Position numbers and translations under genes: made by a program
The notes under the pieces: model-generated
What the model was told of the DNA's origin: nothing
The model's database searches: none
The model's input: the letters and a program-made list of their open reading frames with translations, nothing else
In this document: in pieces, positions 25,479 through 33,788 of the stretch
Numbering within the stretch: position 1 is the first letter of the stretch
Layout of the letters: each line of letters begins with the position of its first letter
Assembly (NCBI GenBank): GCA_945877255.1
Contig: CAMCRE010000010.1
Location: forward strand, 1 to 51,642
Length of the DNA stretch: 51,642 nucleotides
DNA from: an uncultured Erysipelotrichaceae bacterium
GTDB lineage: Bacteria; Bacillota_I; Bacilli_A; Erysipelotrichales; Erysipelotrichaceae
Direction of reading: 5' to 3'

Positions 25479-26193
25479 AATTTTTCCTCTTAATTAATAT
25501 TTTATCATCTATCACTTCTACGAATATTTTTTGATTTTTCATAAAGTCTAATATTACAAGAAACGTAACAACGACCATGCCTAAATTAATACAATCTTCA
25601 CACAATCTATCAAAAGTAATGGTATTTTGTTGTTGAAGTGTCAATTCTACTGTTTTAGCTCTTTCTTCTAGTGAAACTTCTTTAACATTTAATGTTGTTG
25701 TATCAGGTCGTAATATCGATTGCCTTTTAATTACTTTTTGCATAGCTTTCATTAAATCATACGGTGTGCCGGTAATTAATTCAGATGATTCATTAATATA
25801 ATTTTGACTTTCTTCACTTAATGGTTTACTTAAAAGTAGTTGTCGTGCACTAAATGCTTGTTCTAATTGCATACTTGCTTCTTTATAATTTTGGTATTCT
25901 AATAAACGTTGTACTAATTTTTCTCTTTCATCAACTTCGTATTCACTAGTAATCTCAACAGTTTCTTTTGGTAAAAGTTTTTTAGATTTATACTCTAATA
26001 AACTCGCTAATTCACTCAAAAACTCACTCGCAATTTCTACATTTTGGTGTTTTAGTGTTGTAATATAATTAAAATACTGTGTTGTAAGTACGTTCATATC
26101 TAAATCAAATAAATCTAATTTATTTGATTTTATTAAATGGAGCATTAAATCTAATGGACCTTCAAACACTTCTGTATTTACAGTAAAGATCAT
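25471..26193 (-). CDS. scpA: Segregation and condensation protein A (kleisin)
   Basis: ScpA is the kleisin that bridges SMC heads. The 240-residue protein opens with FEGPLDLMLHLI and shows EFLSELASLLEYKSKKLLP, both typical, with the C-terminal winged helix near F-V..LD. Its start ATG overlaps the parC stop (ATGA). smc itself is not in the window. Confidence 0.95.
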   Translation of the reverse strand: MIFTVNTEVFEGPLDLMLHLIKSNKLDLFDLDMNVLTTQYFNYITTLKHQNVEIASEFLSELASLLEYKSKKLLPKETVEITSEYEVDEREKLVQRLLEYQNYKEASMQLEQAFSARQLLLSKPLSEESQNYINESSELITGTPYDLMKAMQKVIKRQSILRPDTTTLNVKEVSLEERAKTVELTLQQQNTITFDRLCEDCINLGMVVVTFLVILDFMKNQKIFVEVIDDKILIKRKNYA

Positions 26194-28643
26194 AAATCTA
26201 ACCCCTGTATTTCGTATGAAAACTCTTCATCTCGTAAAATTTCAGGTTGTGCCAATATTGGTACAACACCACATTCTTCATAAATCTTACTATTGGCATC
26301 AATCGCTAATACATTAGAAAACCCTTGTTGCTTATTCATTAATGGTATTTCTTTAACGGCTAATACATCTTCATTTTGTGTTACTAATTTATCGTCAACG
26401 TTCACTAAAAATAATCGTGATACATATGATGGATTAGATTTAGTTATTTTATGTATTAAATCACCTTTCACGTTTTTTCCAGTTACACTAATTTCAGTTA
26501 ATTTCATACGTTTTGACTGCATTTTATCATTAAATATCACAATTTGGTTTTTATTGTGATGTATTATTTGGGCATCCACAATTTCATCATCTTCTAGTTT
26601 CATTGCTTTTACACCTTTAGATTTTGTAGAAACATGCGTGATTAAATCTAATGGATAACGCGCTATATAGCCTTTTTTTGTGATGAGCACAATTTCACTA
26701 TCATCATATGCCAACATTGTTTTGATGACTTCATCTTCAGAAGCAATACTCATGGCAACCATTGTTTTATTGTTTCTACTTACTTCATAATCCGCAATTT
26801 TTGATTTTTTAATCATCCCTTGTTTCGTAATCGATATAAAATAGCCATATGTATTAAACTTATCTACCACAAAACATGTATTAATTTTTTCATTCGCATC
26901 CATTTTAACGATACTATTAATATGGTTTCCAACTTCTTTCCATTTTGCATCATTTAATTCATATACATTAAAATAGCCATATGTACCAATATTAGTGAAG
27001 AAAATAATTTTATCAAGTGTGTTAACTTCTTTTTTCATCACTAACGTATCACCATCTTTTAACACTACTTTTGAGTCTGATGCTGTATATGAGCGTAATG
27101 ATACTTTTTTAGCATAACCATCACTACTTAATGTGACCATTACTTGTTCTTTGGCAATTAATTGCTCTTTCGTAATTGTAATTTCTTCAACATCTTCTTG
27201 AATAACACTGCGACGTGAAACTTTAAATACTTCACACACTTCTTTTAATTGTTTGATAATCACTGCATTTAAAACTTTTTCATCATCTAATATTTTTTGT
27301 AGTGAAATAACTGTTTCTTCTAATGCTTCCATTTCATGTTCTAATTTTACAATATCGGTATTAGATAAACGATATAATCTCAATGTTACAATTGCTTCTG
27401 CTTGTTTGTCGGTAAATCCAAAATATGCAATTAAACGCTCTTTAGAATCTTGTTTATCTTTTGAACTTCTAATAATCGCAATAATTTCATCTAAAATATC
27501 TACTGCTTTAATTAGTCCCGCAACAATATGTAATCGATCTTGTGCTTGTTTTAAATCATATAATGTTGCTTTATACACCACTTCTTTTCGATGCTTGATA
27601 AATGCATCCAACATTTGACATAACCCAGTTTGTACTGGTCTTTTATCAATAATTGCAACGATGTTATAGTTATAGTAAACTTGTAACTCAGAATGCTTAT
27701 ATAAATATTGTAATATTAACTCATGATCAATTTCTTTTTTCAAATCAATTACGATTTTAAGCCCATTTCGATCACTTTCATCTCTAACATCTAGCATACC
27801 ATCAATAACTTTAGAGACACGAATTTCATCAATTTTTTTAACTAAATTTGATTTGATGACTTCATATGGTATTTCAGTAATAATTAATTGATTAATTGTT
27901 TTTTGTGATTGAAATGACACTTTACTTCTAACCACAATACGACCTTTTCCAGTTTCAAACGCTTGTTTAATTCCGTCTCTTCCTTGAATAATTGCACCAG
28001 TAGGAAAATCTGGACCTTTCACAATTTCCATTAATTCATCAACTGTTGATTGTGGATTTTTAATACGATAAATACAAGCATCGATACATTCATTTAAGTT
28101 ATGAGGCGGAATATTTGTGGCGTATCCAGCCGCAATTCCATTAATACCACCAACTAATAAATTAGGAAATCTAGCTGGTAAAACTGTTGGTTCTGTTGTT
28201 GTATCATCAAAATTATACGCAAATAATACGGTTTCTTTTTCAATATCTCGCAATAAATATTCTGCCATTAATGATAAACGTGCTTCGGTGTAACGCATAG
28301 CAGCAGGCGGATCGTCATCCATTGAGCCGTTATTACCATGCATATCAATTAATGGTGTCATTACTTTCCATGGTTGCGACATTCTAACCATCGCATCGTA
28401 AACACTAATTTCACCATGTGGATGATAATTACCAATTACTAATCCGACACTTTTTACTGATTTACGATAGTTTTTATCATACGTGTTGCCATCTTCCCAC
28501 ATCGCATACAATATTCTTCTTTGTACAGGTTTTAATCCATCTCTTACATCCGGCAATGCACGATCTTGAATAATATATTTTGCATAACGTGAAAAACGTT
28601 CAGAAATAACATCTGTTAAATTAGACTTAATAATATTATTCAT
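26190..28643 (-). CDS. parC: DNA topoisomerase IV subunit A
   Basis: ParC with ParE decatenates sister chromosomes. The 817-residue protein has the active Tyr118 in DPPAAMRYTEARLS, MHGNNGSMDDDPPAAMRYT and a C-terminal beta-pinwheel with degenerate repeats from about 500. The MHGNNGS context and the parE-parC pairing favour ParC over GyrA. In the quinolone-determining region the sequence HPHGEISVYDAMVRMSQ has Ile at the position that is usually Ser80 (see findings). Start ATG follows GGAAGGAGATAATC, two bases after the parE stop. Confidence 0.95.
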   Translation of the reverse strand: MNNIIKSNLTDVISERFSRYAKYIIQDRALPDVRDGLKPVQRRILYAMWEDGNTYDKNYRKSVKSVGLVIGNYHPHGEISVYDAMVRMSQPWKVMTPLIDMHGNNGSMDDDPPAAMRYTEARLSLMAEYLLRDIEKETVLFAYNFDDTTTEPTVLPARFPNLLVGGINGIAAGYATNIPPHNLNECIDACIYRIKNPQSTVDELMEIVKGPDFPTGAIIQGRDGIKQAFETGKGRIVVRSKVSFQSQKTINQLIITEIPYEVIKSNLVKKIDEIRVSKVIDGMLDVRDESDRNGLKIVIDLKKEIDHELILQYLYKHSELQVYYNYNIVAIIDKRPVQTGLCQMLDAFIKHRKEVVYKATLYDLKQAQDRLHIVAGLIKAVDILDEIIAIIRSSKDKQDSKERLIAYFGFTDKQAEAIVTLRLYRLSNTDIVKLEHEMEALEETVISLQKILDDEKVLNAVIIKQLKEVCEVFKVSRRSVIQEDVEEITITKEQLIAKEQVMVTLSSDGYAKKVSLRSYTASDSKVVLKDGDTLVMKKEVNTLDKIIFFTNIGTYGYFNVYELNDAKWKEVGNHINSIVKMDANEKINTCFVVDKFNTYGYFISITKQGMIKKSKIADYEVSRNNKTMVAMSIASEDEVIKTMLAYDDSEIVLITKKGYIARYPLDLITHVSTKSKGVKAMKLEDDEIVDAQIIHHNKNQIVIFNDKMQSKRMKLTEISVTGKNVKGDLIHKITKSNPSYVSRLFLVNVDDKLVTQNEDVLAVKEIPLMNKQQGFSNVLAIDANSKIYEECGVVPILAQPEILRDEEFSYEIQGLDL

Positions 28644-28645
28644 GA

Positions 28646-30565
28646 TTATCTCCTTCCTTCGCTAAATTCATCTTCCATCGTGAAACTAACGTTTTCTTCA
28701 ATCCACTCTCTTCTTTTCTCTGCTCGATCTCCCATTAAAACACTAACACGTGAATCTGACTCTAAAAAATCATCCACATGAACTTGAATTAGTGTTCTAG
28801 TTTCAGGATTCATTGTTGTTTCCCACAATTGATCGGCATTCATTTCACCTAATCCTTTATATCTTTGTAATGTATAACCTTGTTTAAATTGCTTTCTAAC
28901 GTTTTCTAATTCCTCATCTGAGAAACAATAAACACTTTTTGCTTTATCATATATTTTATATAACGGTGGTAACGCAATATAAATCATTCCTTTTTCAATT
29001 AAATCACGCATATAACGATAGAAAAAAGTTAATAGTAAAACTTGAATATGTGCACCATCTGTATCAGCATCTGTCATAATAATAATTTTATGATAATTAC
29101 TTTCTTCAGCATTACAATTATTAATAATTCCTGCTCCTATTGCATGTATTAAAGTATTTAATTCTTCATTTTTATTTATTGCATCTAAATTTGCTTTTTC
29201 AGAATTTAAAACTTTTCCTCTTAGTGGTAAAATAGCTTGATATTTACTATCTCTACCAGATTTTGCACTTCCACCAGCAGAATCACCTTCAACTAAATAA
29301 AGCTCTTTTTTTCTTGGATCTTTACTCGCTGCCGCGGCTAATTTACCTGAAAGTATTTTTTCTTTTCCTTTTGTTTTTCCTTTTCTAGCATCTTCTCGTG
29401 CTTTACGAGCTGCTTCTTTAGCTAAAACAGATTTTTGAATTTTACGTATTAAATTAACTGCTAGTTCTTTATTTTCTTCTAAGAAAAAACTTAGTTTTTC
29501 ATAAATGAAGTTTTCTACTGCAACTCTTGCTTCAGGTGTACCTAATTTATCTTTTGTTTGGCTTTCAAATTGAAGCATTGATTCATTAATTCCAACTGAA
29601 ATAATAATTGTTGCGCCTTCTCTAACATCAATTCCTTCAAAATTTTTATCTTTTTCTTTTAAAAAGCCATATTTTTTAGCATAATCATTGAACGCTTTGG
29701 TAAACGCTGTTTTTATTCCAGTTTCATGTGTTCCACCATCACTTGTGCGAACTAAATTCGCAAACGAAAATAAATGCTCATTATATGTATCACTATATTG
29801 AAATGCTGCTTCAATTTTGATATTATTCACTTCACCACTAAAAAATATCGCATCATGAAAAGCATCACGTCCTTCATTTAAGTAATTAATAAAAGCTGTT
29901 AATCCTTCTTTGAAATTAAATGTTTCTTGTTTATTACTACGTAAATCTGATACTTTTATTGTTAGTCCAGCAAGTAAAAACGCTCGTTCGCGACATCTTT
30001 CAATAATTGTTGTATATGAAAATCTTGTTGTTGAAAAAATTTTATTATCAGGTAAAAATGTAACTTTACTTCCTGTTTTTTTAGTTTTACCAATAACTTC
30101 TAGTGGGGAAACTTTCTCACCATTTTCACTAAAAGTCATGGCATAAATATTTCCATCCCGACAAACTTCTACTTTGACCCACGTTGATAACGCATTAACA
30201 ACACTTGCACCTACGCCGTGTAAACCCGCACTACTTTTATAGCCACTTTTTTCACTAAACTTTCCTCCAGCGTGTAATATCGTAAAAATGACTTCTAAAG
30301 CATTTTTTCCACTACTATGTTGTCCAATTGGCATTCCTCTTCCATAATCTTGAATACTAATACTACCATCTTTTTCAATCGTTACTTCGATCGTATCCCC
30401 ATAGCCATTTAATGCTTCATCAATTGCATTATCTAAAATTTCCCATACTAGATGATGCAATCCACGTGCATCAGTCGAACCGATATACATTCCTGGTCTT
30501 TTTCTTACCGCTTCTAATCCCTCTAATATTTGAATACTATCTGAATTATAGTTATTATCGTACAT
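28646..30565 (-). CDS. parE: DNA topoisomerase IV subunit B
   Basis: ParE is the ATPase subunit. I use ATG at 30565 (MYDNNYNSD), seven bases after GGAAGGTGAT, rather than an upstream TTG. The 639-residue protein has a GHKL ATPase domain (EILDNAIDEAL, DYGRGMP, GYKSSAGLHGVGASVVNALS), then the TOPRIM motif EGDSAGGSAK and DADTDGAHI, and ends with the ..YKGLGEM domain. GYKSSAGLHG and the 640-residue length fit ParE. It leads the five-gene operon with parC, scpA, scpB and rluB. Confidence 0.95.
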   Translation of the reverse strand: MYDNNYNSDSIQILEGLEAVRKRPGMYIGSTDARGLHHLVWEILDNAIDEALNGYGDTIEVTIEKDGSISIQDYGRGMPIGQHSSGKNALEVIFTILHAGGKFSEKSGYKSSAGLHGVGASVVNALSTWVKVEVCRDGNIYAMTFSENGEKVSPLEVIGKTKKTGSKVTFLPDNKIFSTTRFSYTTIIERCRERAFLLAGLTIKVSDLRSNKQETFNFKEGLTAFINYLNEGRDAFHDAIFFSGEVNNIKIEAAFQYSDTYNEHLFSFANLVRTSDGGTHETGIKTAFTKAFNDYAKKYGFLKEKDKNFEGIDVREGATIIISVGINESMLQFESQTKDKLGTPEARVAVENFIYEKLSFFLEENKELAVNLIRKIQKSVLAKEAARKAREDARKGKTKGKEKILSGKLAAAASKDPRKKELYLVEGDSAGGSAKSGRDSKYQAILPLRGKVLNSEKANLDAINKNEELNTLIHAIGAGIINNCNAEESNYHKIIIMTDADTDGAHIQVLLLTFFYRYMRDLIEKGMIYIALPPLYKIYDKAKSVYCFSDEELENVRKQFKQGYTLQRYKGLGEMNADQLWETTMNPETRTLIQVHVDDFLESDSRVSVLMGDRAEKRREWIEENVSFTMEDEFSEGRR

Positions 30566-30588
30566 ATAATCACCTTCCAACTTTACTT

Positions 30589-30594
30589 ATTATA
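30589..30594 (-). promoter_or_regulatory. -10 of the parE operon
   Basis: TATAAT on the minus strand, 23 bases before parE, immediately after the terminator of the PepSY gene. The -35 region falls in that hairpin and is not convincing. Confidence 0.4.
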
Positions 30595-30600
30595 TCATAA

Positions 30601-30630
30601 AAGACGCTTTTTTTCCCTAAAAAGCGTCTT
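30601..30630 (-). terminator. Intrinsic terminator after the PepSY gene
   Basis: A 12-bp perfect stem (AAGACGCTTTTT / AAAAAGCGTCTT) with a six-base loop, six bases past the PepSY stop; TTTAT follows on the minus strand. Confidence 0.85.
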
Positions 30631-30636
30631 CTTTAA

Positions 30637-31398
30637 CTATCTTTCTTTGCTGTATTCTAGTATTTTTCCTGTTTGTGTATCTATTGTATAACTATACTCT
30701 GTTTGTGCAATATCAAAATCAATTTCATAAACTTTTCGACCATCATCATTATCTAATTTTACTTCTAAGTTATAAACTTTATTTGCAGCAACATTCGCTT
30801 GTTTAAACGCAATTGATTTTGCCTTTTCAGCTGTTATAACTTGTGAAGTAGTTGCTTGTGGTGCAGTAAAGTTTTCAATATCACGATCTTTTTCAATAAT
30901 TGCACCTGTTTTGGCATCTATTTCATAATCATACTCAACATTACCTTTATAAAATTCAACTTCATACACTACTTTACCATCATCATTTTTTAAATTAACT
31001 TTATGAAATGTTGCTTCTTGTACATTTGCGTCTTGTAACGCAATTGATTTTGCCTTTTCTGCTGTTATATTTTGTGAAATATTTTGATTTGTAGACGTTG
31101 CTTGCGGTGTAGTAAAATTTTCAATATCACGATCTTTTTCAATAATTGCACCTGTTTTGGCATCTATTTCATAATCATACTCAACATTACCTTTATAAAA
31201 TTCAACTTCATACACTACTTTACCATCATCATTTTTTAAATTAACTTTATGAAATGTTGCTTCTTGTACATTTGCATCTTGTAACGCAATTGATTTTACC
31301 TTTTCACTATCAATTTTGGCTGATACATTTGAGTACGTTAACGCCCCAAACACGATAATACTCAATACTAATAATGCTATAATAACTTTAATTTTCAT
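30637..31398 (-). CDS. Secreted/anchored protein with three PepSY domains
   Basis: The 253-residue protein has an N-terminal hydrophobic signal or anchor (residues 4-26, ending SAK) and three PepSY domains, about 30-95, 112-177 and 190-250. Each has A..IA...A-...K...DDGK-VYEV.F-...-Y-Y.ID..TG.I. The first two domains are almost identical at protein and DNA level; the third is divergent. PepSY domains occur in propeptides of secreted peptidases and in stand-alone secreted proteins, where they may inhibit or sense proteases. Short Gln/Thr-rich linkers separate the repeats. Start ATG follows GGAGAGAAT. It lies next to the histidine-triad lipoprotein. Confidence 0.85.
   Translation of the reverse strand: MKIKVIIALLVLSIIVFGALTYSNVSAKIDSEKVKSIALQDANVQEATFHKVNLKNDDGKVVYEVEFYKGNVEYDYEIDAKTGAIIEKDRDIENFTTPQATSTNQNISQNITAEKAKSIALQDANVQEATFHKVNLKNDDGKVVYEVEFYKGNVEYDYEIDAKTGAIIEKDRDIENFTAPQATTSQVITAEKAKSIAFKQANVAANKVYNLEVKLDNDDGRKVYEIDFDIAQTEYSYTIDTQTGKILEYSKER
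30851..31059 (-). repeat. PepSY coding repeat, copy 1
   Basis: This 209-base stretch is nearly identical to 31097-31305, displaced by 246 bases (82 codons). Only a few substitutions are visible, near the ends and at one position around 31030. It encodes the second PepSY domain plus part of its linker. Confidence 0.9.
31097..31305 (-). repeat. PepSY coding repeat, copy 2
   Basis: Partner of 30851-31059, encoding the first PepSY domain. The near identity, while the third PepSY domain has diverged, shows a recent tandem duplication or gene conversion. Confidence 0.9.
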
Positions 31399-31412
31399 AT
31401 TCTCTCCTATAT

Positions 31413-31445
31413 AATAAATATGGCGTTTTATACGCCATATTTATT
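31413..31445 (-). terminator. Intrinsic terminator after the histidine-triad gene
   Basis: A 13-bp perfect stem (AATAAATATGGCG / CGCCATATTTATT) with a seven-base loop lies 36 bases past the stop. A pure T-tract is absent, so strength is uncertain. Confidence 0.7.
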
Positions 31446-31480
31446 ATATCATATAAATTTTTTATTCACCGTTATTATGA

Positions 31481-33676
31481 CTACCAACCATTATCCACTG
31501 GCTCTCTTACTACAATCGCAGCATCAATTTCTTCTTTTAATTGCAATAGTTTTTGATACTGTTGCTCAGTTAATGCATTTTTATTAAAACTATTTTCTAT
31601 TTCATCAATTTCATTTAAAATTCTAACTTTTTCTTTAATCGGTAAATCAATATTTCTTCTATTGTTGTTGATGTGCGCTAATATCACGTTAACGTTTTGA
31701 TTATCAACAATTGATTCTGTATTTTCTTCTTGATGTGCAATAACCACTTGAATATGATTTCTAGCACTTACTAATTCTTGATAAACAGATTCTTTATCTT
31801 GTTTCGTTTTTAATTCTTCCTGCAACATATTAATACTTTCTAATAAATTTTCTCTAAACATTTCATCATTAACTTGTTGCAACAACGTTTTAATCTCAAC
31901 AACTAAATTATTACCTAGCCTTAAAAATTTATTTTCATTTTCTTCTGCTGATTTAAACCATTGCTTAATTTTTTCTTTCATTTTCTCTAATTGATTAATT
32001 GTCATATTATCTTGAACAACTAATTGTTGTTTTTGAGATTCAGTTAATCTAGCATCTTGATTATTTGCCTGAATATATTCAATTAATTCTTGTCGTTTAT
32101 CGTAATGATTTAATGTGCTATCCATATTTTCTTCAATACGAATTAACGCTTCAATTGTTTTTGCATCATAAAGTAAATTTAATAAGCTTATTTTTTTACT
32201 TAGTTGTGTTGCTTCATCAATTTGTTTGATTTTTTGATAAACTTCTTCATATTTCAATGTAAATTCATCTTTAGTTGTTTCTTCTTGTTTAAAAATTAAA
32301 TCTTTTTTCAACGTATTCCACTGTATTGTTAAGTTTTCTTGTGATTCTACTCTAAAGCTAACTTCTTTTTCTAATTCTTGTAATTTTAATTTAATTTTCA
32401 TATAATTTGGTGTATCTTCACTTAACTTTGACAATGCAGTTTCAATTAATTGTTGGAGTTGCGCATAGCTATATACTTCATTATTTTCAGTTGTATCATT
32501 TTCTATAATATACTGCTTTTCAAATTTCTTTAACGCTTGAATATACCCCTCTGTAGAGTTAGACGCCCAAGCTAAATCTTCTTCAAAATTATTAATGGCT
32601 TTTAAAACTCTTTTTAATTTTTTAGGTTGCGTATGTAATTGTTGTTGTGCTTTATTTTTAAGTTGGGAAGCATATTCTAAAACCATTTGACGATCAAGTG
32701 TACCTTCGATATATTCACTATCAATAGGTGGAATTTTATTTTTTAAATATAAACGCCATCCCGTGCTTTTGATTTTATAATCATGCGTATGATCACCATG
32801 CACAATTTTCATATAACCATCTTCAATAATAATTTGATCTATCGGTGTTTTTGTCATTTTAGCGAGGTTTTCTAATTCATTTTCAAAATCTTGTTCAATA
32901 TCATCACTTTTTTTCGGAATAATCACATCATGAATATTAATTGAATGATAGTGATCATCGTGTGGGAAAATTAATACATCGTCTTCAATCTTAATTAAAT
33001 CTTTTTGAATACCATAAAATTCTGATATGTAATCTACAACATCTTCAACTGCATGTTCTTCCTTGTTGGTGTGAAATTCATTATCTTTCACTGCTTGTTC
33101 GTATTGTGCTAATGTAATGATATATTCTTTTCCTTGATAAGTAACATGTACGTGATCATCATGTTTAAATACTTTTTCAAATAATTTTGTCGTTTCGTAA
33201 TTTATTTTTTCTTTTTTCATATTATTCAATTGAACATTTGATGCTATTTCACTTCTTCCATCATTATAAATAATTTTTGTGACATTATTTATTGTTTCTA
33301 TTTTTGTAATGTTTTGTTTTAATGGATTTTCATATGTGATATAACTACTTCCATCAGATAATTCAACATGATAATGATCACCATGTTTATAAACGTTTAC
33401 TACTTTTGCTGTTGATTGTGCAATATTTTCATTATGACGCATTTTTTCTAATTGACTTTTTGTAACGGCTAATGATTTTCCTTCATATATAATATGATAA
33501 TGATCGCCATGTTTTTCAACTTCAGCACTAACTTGTTCACCATTAATATATAACGTTTCTTTTGGTACTTCTTTATATTTTATTTCTTTATATTCTAAAT
33601 TTACAACATTTTTATTGTTTTGTGTGGTACATGCTACTAAACATATCGCTAACACTATAATACTTGACTTTTTCAT
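31481..33676 (-). CDS. Histidine-triad (Pht-like) surface lipoprotein
   Basis: ATG at 33676 follows GAGGAGGGATAAA and gives 731 residues with lipobox LVAC (Cys16). Five HxxHxH triads are visible: 56-61 and 98-103 (HGDHYH), 172-177 (HDDHVH), 239-244 (HDDHYH) and 293-298 (HGDHTH), each in a beta-rich domain of about 45-70 residues, as in pneumococcal PhtA/B/D/E. Pht proteins bind Zn2+ at the surface and help zinc acquisition and complement evasion. From about residue 315 the protein turns into a long charged, largely helical, coiled-coil-like region not typical of Pht C-termini. Adjacent genes are PepSY and an RclA/Har-like reductase. Confidence 0.85.
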   Translation of the reverse strand: MKKSSIIVLAICLVACTTQNNKNVVNLEYKEIKYKEVPKETLYINGEQVSAEVEKHGDHYHIIYEGKSLAVTKSQLEKMRHNENIAQSTAKVVNVYKHGDHYHVELSDGSSYITYENPLKQNITKIETINNVTKIIYNDGRSEIASNVQLNNMKKEKINYETTKLFEKVFKHDDHVHVTYQGKEYIITLAQYEQAVKDNEFHTNKEEHAVEDVVDYISEFYGIQKDLIKIEDDVLIFPHDDHYHSINIHDVIIPKKSDDIEQDFENELENLAKMTKTPIDQIIIEDGYMKIVHGDHTHDYKIKSTGWRLYLKNKIPPIDSEYIEGTLDRQMVLEYASQLKNKAQQQLHTQPKKLKRVLKAINNFEEDLAWASNSTEGYIQALKKFEKQYIIENDTTENNEVYSYAQLQQLIETALSKLSEDTPNYMKIKLKLQELEKEVSFRVESQENLTIQWNTLKKDLIFKQEETTKDEFTLKYEEVYQKIKQIDEATQLSKKISLLNLLYDAKTIEALIRIEENMDSTLNHYDKRQELIEYIQANNQDARLTESQKQQLVVQDNMTINQLEKMKEKIKQWFKSAEENENKFLRLGNNLVVEIKTLLQQVNDEMFRENLLESINMLQEELKTKQDKESVYQELVSARNHIQVVIAHQEENTESIVDNQNVNVILAHINNNRRNIDLPIKEKVRILNEIDEIENSFNKNALTEQQYQKLLQLKEEIDAAIVVREPVDNGW

Positions 33677-33693
33677 TTTATCCCTCCTCAAAT

Positions 33694-33722
33694 ATTATAG
33701 TGTTTTTGTCTACATGTGTCAA
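33694..33722 (-). promoter_or_regulatory. Strong promoter of the histidine-triad gene
   Basis: The minus strand shows consensus TTGACA (33717-33722), a 17-base spacer and consensus TATAAT (33694-33699), 17 bases before the start codon. The match is the best in the window. No TTAACYRGTTAA-like AdcR zinc box is visible near it. Confidence 0.8.
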
Positions 33723-33748
33723 CCATATTGTTTACGGTTGTAGATTTT

Positions 33749-33788
33749 TTAAAAAAATAAAACACAATCATACGATTATGTTTTATTT
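33749..33788 (-). terminator. Intrinsic terminator after the disulfide reductase gene
   Basis: A 15-position stem (AAATAAAACACAATC against GATTATGTTTTATTT, one mismatch) with a four-base loop overlaps the stop codon. A run of T follows on the minus strand. Confidence 0.8.
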
